From IMG/VR virus record IMGVR_UViG_3300043418_000050, positions 1-28,987 of that record: 28,987 nucleotides of DNA. One strand, written 5' to 3'. The notes beneath the pieces were generated by a model. That model worked only from the letters and a program-made list of their open reading frames with translations. It ran no database searches and was not told the DNA's origin. Numbering within the stretch: the stretch's first letter is position 1; every line of letters begins with the position of its first letter. Origin of the DNA: a virus. The position numbers were made by a program, and so were the translations under genes. This document shows, one piece after another, positions 8,386 to 16,323 of this stretch.

Positions 8386-8880
8386 ATGGCTTTACCTAAC
8401 AAAGTTCTTCCCGGCTTTAGTGCTGCGATGTATGCTCAACCCGGCGCAACTCCAACACCTTTGACCTTATCTCAACTGTCCACTTTGGCAAGCACTTCTG
8501 CTATTGCTGTTTCTGGTAATTTGTTGAACGTAGAGGCTATTCCAGCTTTCGGTCAAGATGATGCTGTTGCTTCGTTTACTGTTGCTGGCTCTCGTCAATC
8601 TGACAAAATCCCAACTCAGTCTGCTCCAACTAGCATGACAATTACAGCAGCTTGGAACCCAAGCGATGCTTCGTTGTTGCAAGTTCGTGCTGATGCTTAT
8701 TCTGGTGTTATTGATCGCACTTATGTGATTTCTGCAACTGATGGCACAAACATTGTTTATTACGCCTTTAATGGTCGTGCTTCTCAATGGCAAATTGATT
8801 CAGCCCCCGGCGCTGAAGCCAAAGCCACATTTACCATTCACCCCCGTGGCAACTTGTACGGTTGGTCAAACAACGCTTAA
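8386..8880 (+). CDS. Major tail tube protein, copy 1
   Basis: This 164-aa beta-rich protein is the first of two tandem paralogues that follow the tail terminator, the normal location of the tail-tube gene. About 40 central residues (from PAFGQDDAVASF to AAWNPSDA, roughly 48-95) are almost identical in copy 2, as are the ends (LPGFSA near the start, HPRGN.YGWSN at the end). The protein is rich in Ser/Thr/Ala with few charges, as in stacked tube subunits. AAGGAA (8376-8381) is a good ribosome binding site. Which copy forms the bulk tube cannot be told from sequence. Confidence 0.78.
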   Translation: MALPNKVLPGFSAAMYAQPGATPTPLTLSQLSTLASTSAIAVSGNLLNVEAIPAFGQDDAVASFTVAGSRQSDKIPTQSAPTSMTITAAWNPSDASLLQVRADAYSGVIDRTYVISATDGTNIVYYAFNGRASQWQIDSAPGAEAKATFTIHPRGNLYGWSNNA

Positions 8881-8894
8881 TTGGAGAATAAATC

Positions 8895-9413
8895 ATGGCT
8901 GCACCTAACGTAGTTTTACCCGGCTTTAGTGCCTCAATGTGGATGCAGACAACTGCAAATCCCACAGCTTTATCAACTGCTAACTTGTCTGTTTGGACGG
9001 GTCAAGTTGCAACGATTGTTGGCACTACTGCTAACGGCACTGGCGCTTCTGGTCTTCAATTGAACGTAGAAGCTGTTCCAGCTTTCGGTCAAGATGATGC
9101 AGTCGCATCTTTCATGGTTGCTGGTTCGCGTCAATCAGACAAAATTCCTACTCAATCGGCTCCTACCAGCATGACTATCACTGCTGCATGGAATCCTTCT
9201 GACGCTGGCTTGTTGCTGATTCGTGGCGATTCTCAATCTGGCGTTATTGATCGCACTTTTGTTGTTGCTGCTGTGGCTGGTGCAACCACCATTGCTTATG
9301 CTTTCAATGGTCGCGTGAGTCAGTTCCAGATTGATTCTGCCCCCGGCGCTGAAGCTAAATGCACCTTTACTGTTCACCCACGAGGCAACCAGTACGGCTG
9401 GTCGAACACCTAA
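8895..9413 (+). CDS. Major tail tube protein, copy 2
   Basis: This 172-aa paralogue of the preceding gene starts 14 nt after it behind a GGAG site (8882-8885). It carries a short N-terminal insertion (around GTTANGTGASG) and the same invariant core. Synonymous sites in the core have diverged widely while the protein has not, so the duplication is not recent and both copies are under purifying selection. The stop overlaps the next ATG by one base (TAATG). It could be the main tube protein with copy 1 as a minor variant, or the reverse; a mixed tube is also possible. Confidence 0.78.
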   Translation: MAAPNVVLPGFSASMWMQTTANPTALSTANLSVWTGQVATIVGTTANGTGASGLQLNVEAVPAFGQDDAVASFMVAGSRQSDKIPTQSAPTSMTITAAWNPSDAGLLLIRGDSQSGVIDRTFVVAAVAGATTIAYAFNGRVSQFQIDSAPGAEAKCTFTVHPRGNQYGWSNT

Positions 9414-9628
9414 TGAGCGCACAACTTGACTCAGCAGTAGAGGTTTTGACCTCTACATTTCAATCGCTTGATCTAGTTGCTCGGGCGTTGGTTGTTGATG
9501 CAAAAGAAGTTGCTGATACTTTGGCTGCTTGTGAAGAACGAGATACGGCTGAATTTATTGCGCTTTCTGCTTTGGCAAAGTACAACCCCTACACACCACC
9601 TCCACCCTCTGTTAAATCAGAAAAATAA
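9413..9628 (+). CDS. Small helical protein after tail tube
   Basis: This 71-aa hypothetical protein is coupled to tail-tube copy 2 by TAATG. The chosen ATG (9413) gives a protein starting MSAQLDSAVEV; an in-frame upstream ATG at 9359 would overlap the tail gene deeply and lacks a ribosome binding site. The first 55 residues are predicted to be two amphipathic helices, and the tail is proline-rich (YNPYTPPPPS). Position between tube and chaperone genes suggests a tail-assembly role, but I recognise no family. Confidence 0.65.
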   Translation: MSAQLDSAVEVLTSTFQSLDLVARALVVDAKEVADTLAACEERDTAEFIALSALAKYNPYTPPPPSVKSEK

Positions 9629-9631
9629 TAT

Positions 9632-9862
9632 ATGACTCAAGACACTACAATAAAAAATACGAATGACTTGTTGGGCTTTTTGGCTCAACAAGCCGAAGGC
9701 CGTAAAGACTGGTTTGGGTTTACTCAACAACGTCTTACGGCTGTTTCGTTGGCGCATGAAATTGCCAAAAATCATGCAGACAAGATGACTCCTAAACAAG
9801 TTGTGGAATACGCAATTGAGTTGAACGAAGTTATCTATCACAACATCATCAAAACACGATAA
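9632..9862 (+). CDS. Small hypothetical tail-module protein
   Basis: This 76-aa, mostly helical protein lies 3 nt after the previous gene and 9 nt before the tail-assembly chaperone. It contains LLGFLAQQAEGRKDWFGF and TPKQVVEYAIELNEVIYHN. No membrane segment, signal peptide or recognisable domain is visible. Tight spacing makes co-transcription with the tail genes likely. Its small size and location suggest an assembly factor or minor component. No function is assigned. Confidence 0.6.
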   Translation: MTQDTTIKNTNDLLGFLAQQAEGRKDWFGFTQQRLTAVSLAHEIAKNHADKMTPKQVVEYAIELNEVIYHNIIKTR

Positions 9863-9871
9863 GGAAAAGAC

Positions 9872-10342
9872 ATGAGTAAGTTTGCTTCAGCATTTGGTGA
9901 AAAATACCAATCTGCTTTAAATCAAATCCGCACCAAATCATTTGTGATTGGTAGCTATGAATTTAATGTGCGAGTGCCATTGACAGCAGAAGTTACGGCA
10001 TTGCAAGAACGAATTACAAAAGTTGAGCCTGAGAAGATTCAAACTCGTTTTGAAGAAATGACAAAAGAGATTCGTACATCTCCTGTCAATGGCGTTGAGA
10101 TCACTGATGATGATGTGATTATTGACGGAAAATCTACCCGTGAATTAGCAAACGCTGTTCTAATGATGGAGCAACGGATTGTGGAGTACATCCGTTTGTT
10201 GGTTCCTGTTAACGGCTCACTGGATGATATTACCTATGCAGAGATTGAGGATGAGTGGCCTTTGTCTGTGCAAATGGAAATTGTTGAGCGAATTGGTGAA
10301 GCTATTCAGCCGGGTTACAAGGATTCTCGAAAAAACTCGTAA
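9872..10342 (+). CDS. Tail assembly chaperone (gpG-like)
   Basis: This 156-aa protein lies between the tail-tube and tape-measure genes, the conserved position of lambda gpG-type chaperones that coat the tape measure during tail assembly. Sequence features are SYEFNVRVPLTAEVTALQERI and a C-terminal acidic/helical part ending DSRKNS. AAGGAAAAG upstream (9861-9869) is a strong ribosome binding site. Just before its stop codon the mRNA carries A AAA AAC in the zero frame, allowing a -1 shift into a second domain (separate entry). This is the unshifted, presumably more abundant product. Confidence 0.85.
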   Translation: MSKFASAFGEKYQSALNQIRTKSFVIGSYEFNVRVPLTAEVTALQERITKVEPEKIQTRFEEMTKEIRTSPVNGVEITDDDVIIDGKSTRELANAVLMMEQRIVEYIRLLVPVNGSLDDITYAEIEDEWPLSVQMEIVERIGEAIQPGYKDSRKNS

Positions 10343-10704
10343 GGGATAACCGTCAGCAAGCCCGAGCATACGTTTGGGCGCATGGAGGTTGTCCCGACAA
10401 CATACCAGCGGATGAAATGCGAAACATTGAGATCATGTTTAGTGACGGAGCAATCGGGAATAAGGGCGTTTTACTCGCCCTTAGTACGCTGACTACTGGC
10501 AACCTGAATTCCAAGCTAAAACAGGGCGTTAAAGCCTTTACGATCAAAGATGTGTTGCCATCTGCTCATGAATACATCATCCCTCCTTTGAGCGATGAGG
10601 AAAAGAAAGCTCAAACCAATCGTGGCTTGTTGGCAATGATGGCAATGGCTCCTAATGCTCCTGAGTCTTTCCGTGAAAGGGTTGCAAATGCCAACGATCT
10701 TTAA
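9872..10704 (+). CDS. Tail assembly chaperone -1 frameshift fusion (gpGT-like)
   Basis: Predicted product of programmed -1 frameshifting: 155 codons of the gpG-like frame up to 10336, then the -1 frame from 10336 to the stop at 10702-10704, giving about 277 aa. The downstream frame is open across the shift point, reading KKLVRDNRQQARAYVWAHGG and on to ANANDL. The stretch beginning at the internal ATG 10417 is therefore the T-like domain rather than a separate gene, and no good ribosome binding site precedes that ATG. In lambda-like phages the T domain recruits the tail tube protein to the tape measure. The shift itself is inferred from the slippery heptamer and frame continuity. Confidence 0.84.
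10330..10336 (+). promoter_or_regulatory. -1 ribosomal frameshift slippery site A AAA AAC
   Basis: The heptamer AAAAAAC sits in the correct register (zero-frame codons CGA AAA AAC), two codons before the zero-frame stop (10340-10342). A Shine-Dalgarno-like AGGA (10320-10323) lies just upstream, as in the E. coli dnaX site. Possible downstream stimulators are GCCC/GGGC (10360-10363 with 10376-10379) and GTTGT/ACAAC (10388-10392 with 10397-10401). Both are rather far downstream, so their role is uncertain. Confidence 0.85.
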
Positions 10705-11155
10705 GACTGAGGGATTTGAGGAATTAGAGCAACAGCTTCTTGATCTTGCAAACGGGTTTCGTGGTGATTTGGTAATGAGAAATACAGTCACCAAAGCGGT
10801 AAGAGTAGCTATGGAACCCGTATTGTCAAGCGTTATAGCAAGAGCGCCATACGATGAAAAAAACACAGGACCAATTCATTTAAGAGATACGGCAAGAATT
10901 GATGCTCGTATTCCCACGGCTGGCGACAGAAAATCTGAATATGTATCGCAAACAGATGCGGTAATTGGTGTTGTCTCTGTCAAGAAAAGTGCAGTTTCTT
11001 TGTCACAAGAGTTTGGTAACGCTAGAACAACGGCTCAACCTTTTTTGCGTGTTTCTTTAGAAAGTAATAGAGACAATATCATCAACACATTAAAATCAGA
11101 ACTGGCTGTGAGCATCCCTGCTTACGCAAAAAAATTAGCCAAACGGAAGATTTAA
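10688..11155 (+). CDS. HK97 gp10-family tail protein
   Basis: This 155-aa protein shows the HK97 gp10 / tail-completion family pattern. It has an N-terminal helix (TEGFEELEQQLLDLANGF), a run containing VARAP-like IARAPYDEKNTGPIHLRDT, then LSQEFGNARTTAQPFLRVSLE, equivalent to the family's 'Y.EFGt....PaqPFLrPA'. The ATG at 10688 is chosen over an in-frame upstream start (10655) because AAAGG lies 7 nt before it. It overlaps the chaperone fusion by 17 nt. In many phages this gene is found before the tail terminator; here it sits after the chaperone, next to the tape measure. Confidence 0.82.
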   Translation: MPTIFKTEGFEELEQQLLDLANGFRGDLVMRNTVTKAVRVAMEPVLSSVIARAPYDEKNTGPIHLRDTARIDARIPTAGDRKSEYVSQTDAVIGVVSVKKSAVSLSQEFGNARTTAQPFLRVSLESNRDNIINTLKSELAVSIPAYAKKLAKRKI

Positions 11156-11156
11156 C

Positions 11157-13544
11157 ATGGCAGCATCTCAAAATATCGCTCGACTTGGTATTGTTCTTGG
11201 CTTGGATTCTGGCGAACTTGTTACCAAGATTGAAGAAGCTCAACAAAAGTTTGGAAAATTTAAAGCTCAAATTAAACGAGACAGCGAAGATGCCGCCAAG
11301 GAAATTGCTCGCCTTGAAAGTGCCACCCGTAACTATGGAAAGACAATAACCGAAGTTGAAAAGGTTGAAGAACAGATTCGTCTTGGCAAATACAAAAATC
11401 AGCCAGAAATCATCATCAACAATCTTAAGGCTCAAGCTGCCGCTTACGACAAAGTTGCGCAATCCGCTAAAGCAGCGGAGCAAGCAAAGATGGGCAAATC
11501 TGGAGGTTTAACTCAATTTCAAAGTCAAGCATTGATGTATCAAACAACTGATACTGTTACTAGCTTGCTTGGTGGTCAAAATCCAATGATGGTTTTGTTG
11601 CAACAAGGTGGACAACTTAAAGATCAGTTTGGTGGTCTTAAGCCTATGTTTGCAGGTATTTCTGCGGCAATCAGTCCAATGATGTTGGGAGTTGGTGCTT
11701 TAGCTGCAACAGTAGGCTCTCTTGGTTTGGCAATGTATAAAGGCGCTCAAGAAAGTAAAGCATTTCAAAATGCCATGATCTTGACTGGTAACTTTGCTGG
11801 AATTTCTGAAGCTCGTTTTAATGGATTGGCTGAAACCATTAGCTCTAGATATAACCAATCAATTGGTTCGTCTAGAGATGTAATGCAAGCTCTTGTTGCG
11901 TCTGGTCAATTTACGTCTACATCGATGAATTCAGTGGCTAGTGCAATTGCGCGTGTTGCTGATTTGTCTGGTTCTGCTGCTTCTGATATTGCTTCTCAAT
12001 TAATTCCATCTTTAGATGGTTCTACATCATCTGCAAAACGATTAAATGACACATATCATTTCTTGACTTTAGCTCAATACAAACATATTGAATTATTGAA
12101 TGAGCAAGGTAAAACTCAAGAGGCTATTGCTTACACAGCAGATGCTTTGACTAACAAACTGGATGCTCAAGGTAAAAAACTTGGTTATCTTGAAAGCATG
12201 TGGAAGTCTTTTAGAGACACTGCTGGTGACGTATGGGATTGGATGAAAAGTCTCGGCAGGGACAAAGACCCTGCTATTGCTGCTTTAGAGGCTCAATCAA
12301 AACATTTATCTGAATTGTTTGCTAGTCCTCAATTGTTTAGCAAAGATGTTGTTGCTAAAGCTATTGAAAAATACAAAGAACTTGCTGCTGTAGTGCAAGC
12401 AGAGGAAGATAAACGAAATCAAGTAGCTAAAAAAGCAGTTGAAGACCAAAGAAAAATTGAAGATTACTCTGCTACAGGCGGTGGAGATAGCCGTAGAAAA
12501 TTAGCTCTTGAGCGAGCTAAGTTAATTTCAGATATTAATTATCAAGAAACTGCTACTGGTCTTGATCGTATTGCTACTTTGCAAGCAAAACGAGATAAAG
12601 ATATTGCTGATGTACGCGCAAAATTAGCCGCAGAATCACCTCAAAGAATGAGGTCAATGGGATGGGAACTTGAAAAGAATGCTATTCTTGAAGTTTGGAA
12701 AATTGAAAGCCAATACAGCAAAGATGTTCAAGCTATTTCTGATGAACAAAAGAAAAAATGGGAAGATAAAGCTGTAGCTGAAGAAAACGCAATTGAAAAA
12801 GAGAGGGAACGTTTAGAGTTTCTGAAGGCTAATCTTTTAACTTCTAAAGAAGATATGGAGATTGAACTCGCTCGTTTAAAGGTTCGTCAAGAATTAGCAA
12901 ATCTTGATCGTGAAAAAAATATGATGCCAGCAGATAAAGAAAAAGCCGCATCAAGAATAAAAGACATTGCAGAACAAAATGAAGCATTAATCCGTCAAGC
13001 TCAAGAATTAAAAATGCTTCAAGATATGAATCAATCTGTCTTTAGCAATATGGGAAGTGCTTTAGATAATTTTGTTCGTACTGGAAAACTATCATTTAAA
13101 GATTTGACTCGTAGCATTATTCAAGATTTGTTGAGTATTGCAATGAGGGCGCAAATGACGTCTATGTTTAAAGGTTTTAGTTTTTTTGGTGGAGGAACTG
13201 GAACTTTTCAAGATGTTGGTGGTATGGGAGCCGCTGGTGCTGCTGCCATGTCAGAGCTTGGAATCCCTCACGCTGCTGGCGGCACAGTAACCCCCGGCAC
13301 TTCTTACCTTGTCGGTGAAAATGGCCCTGAGTTGTTTACATCTGGAACATCTGGTTCAATCACTCCTAACAACGTTATGAATGGCGCAATGGGTGGTGGA
13401 CCAAGCGTTGTTTATAACGGTCCATACATTGCCAGCATGAGTGCAATTGATACACAATCAGGTGTTCAATTTTTGGCTAAAAACAAACAAGCGGTTTGGG
13501 CTGTGTATCAGTCTGCTAACCGTGGTGTACCAGTAACCCGATAA
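11157..13544 (+). CDS. Tail tape measure protein (lambda gpH-like)
   Basis: This 795-aa protein would set tail length and pass into the host envelope on infection. The N-terminal third is helical. It then shows the gpH/TMP_2 hallmark MYQTTDTVTSLLGGQ...VLLQQGGQLKDQFGG (about 127-160), followed by a hydrophobic segment (about 163-195), long charged coiled coils (about 390-640), and the C-terminal signature SYLVGENGPELFTSGTSG shared by tape measures. At about 0.15 nm per residue the tail would be near 120 nm, a family rule of thumb. The start at 11157 directly follows the gp10-like stop. Confidence 0.93.
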   Translation: MAASQNIARLGIVLGLDSGELVTKIEEAQQKFGKFKAQIKRDSEDAAKEIARLESATRNYGKTITEVEKVEEQIRLGKYKNQPEIIINNLKAQAAAYDKVAQSAKAAEQAKMGKSGGLTQFQSQALMYQTTDTVTSLLGGQNPMMVLLQQGGQLKDQFGGLKPMFAGISAAISPMMLGVGALAATVGSLGLAMYKGAQESKAFQNAMILTGNFAGISEARFNGLAETISSRYNQSIGSSRDVMQALVASGQFTSTSMNSVASAIARVADLSGSAASDIASQLIPSLDGSTSSAKRLNDTYHFLTLAQYKHIELLNEQGKTQEAIAYTADALTNKLDAQGKKLGYLESMWKSFRDTAGDVWDWMKSLGRDKDPAIAALEAQSKHLSELFASPQLFSKDVVAKAIEKYKELAAVVQAEEDKRNQVAKKAVEDQRKIEDYSATGGGDSRRKLALERAKLISDINYQETATGLDRIATLQAKRDKDIADVRAKLAAESPQRMRSMGWELEKNAILEVWKIESQYSKDVQAISDEQKKKWEDKAVAEENAIEKERERLEFLKANLLTSKEDMEIELARLKVRQELANLDREKNMMPADKEKAASRIKDIAEQNEALIRQAQELKMLQDMNQSVFSNMGSALDNFVRTGKLSFKDLTRSIIQDLLSIAMRAQMTSMFKGFSFFGGGTGTFQDVGGMGAAGAAAMSELGIPHAAGGTVTPGTSYLVGENGPELFTSGTSGSITPNNVMNGAMGGGPSVVYNGPYIASMSAIDTQSGVQFLAKNKQAVWAVYQSANRGVPVTR

Positions 13545-13553
13545 GGATAGATC

Positions 13554-14462
13554 ATGGCAGTTCCAAATACATTTGCAACAAGAACAACTCCAATTCCTTT
13601 AAGTTTGCTGGATGCAGACTTTGCGTATTACGATGCGGCGTTTTCTATTTCTGGAATTAATATTACTTTTGCTGGTGCTATTACAGTAACAGGCGGCACA
13701 GCAAACGGCGTAGCCTACCTCAACGGTTCTAAGGTGCTGACTACTGGTAGTGCGCTGACGTTTGATGGGACGAATTTTGGTGTTGGCCAAGCAAGCCCAA
13801 TTGCGAAATTAGATGTGTTGGGTGGCAATGCACGAGTAGCTCTTGGTGCAGGTTCTAGCGCAACCTTTCGTGGCTATGAAATAGCCTCTGCCACCACTGT
13901 ATTTGCAAGCATTAAAGCCGAATCAAGCGGTGGTGAATTGCGTGTTGAGTCGGGATTTTCTGGATTTGGAGGGTTTTCCACGTTTTATACCAACGGCTCC
14001 GAACAAATGCGCCTAACCAGCACAGGTCTGGGTATTGGGACGAGTTCGCCGGGAAACAAACTACACGTTAACGGCTCTGGTGATATTGTAAGGTTTACCA
14101 ACGGATCTAACAGTGCTTATTTTGCTTTAGATTCGGCGGGGTTTACATTGTTTACCGGCGCAGGACAAACAGGTAATGGACTGTATGCTAAGGCTTCAGA
14201 TAATTCTTTACAGTTATGGACTAACAGTAGCGCGAAAGCGTATCTCGACTCCGCAGGCAACCTAGGCTTGGGAGTTACTCCTAGTGCTTCAGCTATTTTG
14301 GATGCGCAAAGTACCACAAAAGGTGTACGTTTTCCAAATATGACAACAACACAAAAAAATGCTATTTCTAGTCCTGCAACTGGATTGATGGTATTTGATA
14401 CCACACTTGCAAAACTTTGCGTTTATTCTGGCGCTGCTTGGCAAACCATTACATCAATTTAA
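13554..14462 (+). CDS. Fibre-like structural protein
   Basis: This 302-aa protein is built of short repeats typical of trimeric phage fibre shafts: FDGTNFGVGQASPIAKLDV, RLTSTGLGIGTSSPGNKLHV and DSAGNLGLGVTPSASAILDA, spaced along the chain. The C-terminal block GVRFPNMTTTQKNAI...GLMVFDTTLAKLCVYSGAAW is a widespread ending of phage fibre and appendage proteins. It lies after the tape measure, where lambda-like phages normally encode tail-tip proteins, so it may be a side fibre or host-binding appendage. AAGGATAG precedes the ATG. Receptor-binding function is inferred from fold-type and context only. Confidence 0.75.
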   Translation: MAVPNTFATRTTPIPLSLLDADFAYYDAAFSISGINITFAGAITVTGGTANGVAYLNGSKVLTTGSALTFDGTNFGVGQASPIAKLDVLGGNARVALGAGSSATFRGYEIASATTVFASIKAESSGGELRVESGFSGFGGFSTFYTNGSEQMRLTSTGLGIGTSSPGNKLHVNGSGDIVRFTNGSNSAYFALDSAGFTLFTGAGQTGNGLYAKASDNSLQLWTNSSAKAYLDSAGNLGLGVTPSASAILDAQSTTKGVRFPNMTTTQKNAISSPATGLMVFDTTLAKLCVYSGAAWQTITSI

Positions 14463-14476
14463 AAGGAAACACCCTC

Positions 14477-14782
14477 ATGACAACAACTTTCAAATGGGCC
14501 ATCCCCGAAACCGACTACCTAACTTCTGATGGTTTCATCACAGTGGCACATTGGACTTGCACAGCAACAGACGGCGAGTTTTCAGCTCCTGCTTATTCAA
14601 CCTGTTCATTCCCTGCTGGTACACCTGCAACCCCTTATGCTCAAGTTACAGAGCAAGACGTTCTTGGTTGGGTGTGGGCTAACGGTGTAGACAAAGAAGC
14701 CACAGAAGCCAGCCTGCAAAGCCAGATTGACCTGCAAAAGAACCCTGTGCAAGCCGCAGGTGTTCCTTGGGCTACGGCATAA
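14477..14782 (+). CDS. Conserved small phage tail-module protein (DUF7936-like)
   Basis: This 101-aa protein starts at ATG 14477, behind AAAGGAAA (14462-14469). An in-frame start 60 nt upstream overlaps the previous gene and is rejected. The pattern TSDGFITVAHWTCTATDG..., PYAQVTEQDVLGWVW, then SLQSQIDLQKNPVQAAGVPW matches a family of small phage proteins of unknown function that usually accompany fibre genes. I associate it with DUF7936 from memory. No catalytic motif or membrane segment is present. Confidence 0.7.
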   Translation: MTTTFKWAIPETDYLTSDGFITVAHWTCTATDGEFSAPAYSTCSFPAGTPATPYAQVTEQDVLGWVWANGVDKEATEASLQSQIDLQKNPVQAAGVPWATA

Positions 14783-14810
14783 TGTAATCTTCATTAACCA
14801 AGGAAAAGAT

Positions 14811-14960
14811 ATGACAGAAATCACAGTTACATTGTTTGAACAAGAATTGACTCAAATCATTCAAGTTCTCAATCAATTGCCAACAGGTACAGGTGCTTAT
14901 CCGCTAGTTCAAAAACTTGCGGCTCAATTGCCAGAACCTGATAAGACTACCAAAGAGTAA
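14811..14960 (+). CDS. Very small conserved-looking protein
   Basis: This 49-aa protein starts at ATG 14811 with AAGGAAA (14800-14806) ideally placed; an in-frame start at 14727 lies inside the preceding gene. It is mostly two helices, EQELTQIIQVLNQLP and YPLVQKLAAQLPE, joined by a Gly/Thr turn, and resembles small helical-hairpin proteins found near phage tail genes. It ends 2 nt before the next gene. Function is unknown. Confidence 0.65.
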   Translation: MTEITVTLFEQELTQIIQVLNQLPTGTGAYPLVQKLAAQLPEPDKTTKE

Positions 14961-14962
14961 AC

Positions 14963-15643
14963 ATGAGCCTGCAAACTATTCTTTCTGTCGCTGAAACGGT
15001 TGGCATTAATGACCGCAAGTTTGCAGGCCAAATGCTTTCTCGCAATATGCGAATTAGCACATCACAGATTTTGACTGTGCAACCTTTTGAGTTCACCATT
15101 AAACCGATGAACTATTTGTTGCTTTCTCAGAATCGTGCTGTGCTTTCTGCCTTGCGTATTGCTGATCGTATTAACGAACAATACTTGAATTTTGGTTCAA
15201 CTGGATGGTTAAATTACATCAAGTACCAAGGTGATATGACTGGCCCTCAAGCAGCAGCGTGTCAAGTTCAAACAGTATCTACTGGTTCAACAATTGTTCT
15301 TGGTTCATTGCCTTCTATTTCAAGTTCTGCTTACATTGTTAAGACAGGCGATTTCATACAGATTAATCGTTACGCTTACATTGCAACTTCGGATGTGCAA
15401 CGTGGTGGCGGTTCAACTGTAAGCATTCCAGTTCATCGACCATTGATTACTACTGTAGCAACAGTTACGGCGGCTGTAATTGGTCAATACGGAACAACAA
15501 CATCATTGGGTGGTTCTACATATACAGGAATCACTTTTCCTGTTATTTTGCGGGAATATCCGACTTATACATTAGTCCCAATGACAAATGACAGTTTTCT
15601 TTCTTGGGACGGTGGCTTTAAAGCAATTGAGGCGGTGCTGTGA
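14963..15643 (+). CDS. Putative minor tail / tail-tip protein
   Basis: This 226-aa protein occupies the position of lambda gpM/gpL-type tip proteins, between the tape-measure block and the hub. It is beta-rich, with an N-terminal helix (QTILSVAETVGIND), a central segment KTGDFIQINRYAYIATSDVQ that looks like a baseplate-hub beta domain, and a C-terminal strand-rich end (ILREYPTYTLVPMTNDSF). It is coupled to the next gene by a GTGA overlap. No motif names it precisely. A distal-tail-like role is inferred from synteny. Confidence 0.58.
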   Translation: MSLQTILSVAETVGINDRKFAGQMLSRNMRISTSQILTVQPFEFTIKPMNYLLLSQNRAVLSALRIADRINEQYLNFGSTGWLNYIKYQGDMTGPQAAACQVQTVSTGSTIVLGSLPSISSSAYIVKTGDFIQINRYAYIATSDVQRGGGSTVSIPVHRPLITTVATVTAAVIGQYGTTTSLGGSTYTGITFPVILREYPTYTLVPMTNDSFLSWDGGFKAIEAVL

Positions 15644-16323
15644 ACAACATTGAACCAGTACAAGGTACAAACACGATTCGTTATGCCGACTTTATGCGGC
15701 TTACAGTTGGTGGTGTTGTTTATTTGTTTGCAACAACTCCAACTAATATAACAATTTCTGGTGTTGGAACTTTTACTGGTTTAAGTCAGTTAGTTAGTGT
15801 TGGTAGCGTTCAAAGAGATATTAAAAGTACAGCTAATGAAACCACAGTTTCCTTAGTTGGAATTGACACGGCAATGCTTGGCCTAGTTCTTGGCTCAAAC
15901 ATTAAAGGTTCTAAACTAGAGCTTTGGCATGGGTTTTTTGATTCTGACAATCAATTAATTACATCATCCCAAATACCTTGGATTAATGATTATCTAAGTA
16001 TTGTTCCTTGGACAAACAACTCAGGAACTGTTATTGATTGGACTGCTTCAGGTTTAAACAATGGTCTTTATCAATATTTCAGTGGTTTTGTAAATTCATT
16101 TACTATCAGTGAAAATTGGATGGAAGAAGTCCGAATGTTTACTGGTACAGTTTCAATTAGCGCATCTAGCTTTCAATTGGTTTTGCAAAATAGAACTGCC
16201 GGACGTTATACAAACAACAATTCATGGCAGAACTTTGCACCAACTGATACATCAATGAACCGTGTTAATTTCATTGAAACCATCAACTATTACTTTGGCA
16301 AAGATGCGCCCAATAATTCGTGA
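15640..16323 (+). CDS. Putative tail-tip/hub protein
   Basis: This 227-aa protein starts with GTG at 15640, overlapping the upstream stop (GTGA). The pattern includes FMRLTVGGVVYLFATTPTN, SVGSVQRDIKSTANETTVSL, GSKLELWHGFFD and a final NNSWQNFAPTDTSMNRVNFI. It resembles tail-tip proteins that precede gpJ in many siphophages. The 'W..f.P.D.SM..V' ending is a common feature of that family. It overlaps the acetyltransferase gene by 20 nt. Its probable place is the tip complex connecting tube and hub. The exact lambda homologue (gpL or gpM) is not determinable. Confidence 0.62.
   Translation: MNNIEPVQGTNTIRYADFMRLTVGGVVYLFATTPTNITISGVGTFTGLSQLVSVGSVQRDIKSTANETTVSLVGIDTAMLGLVLGSNIKGSKLELWHGFFDSDNQLITSSQIPWINDYLSIVPWTNNSGTVIDWTASGLNNGLYQYFSGFVNSFTISENWMEEVRMFTGTVSISASSFQLVLQNRTAGRYTNNNSWQNFAPTDTSMNRVNFIETINYYFGKDAPNNS

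Noticed and set aside
10417-10704. Separate gene from ATG 10417
   Set aside because: It lies in frame with the -1 product from the slippery site and has no good ribosome binding site, so it is the T-like domain of the fusion.
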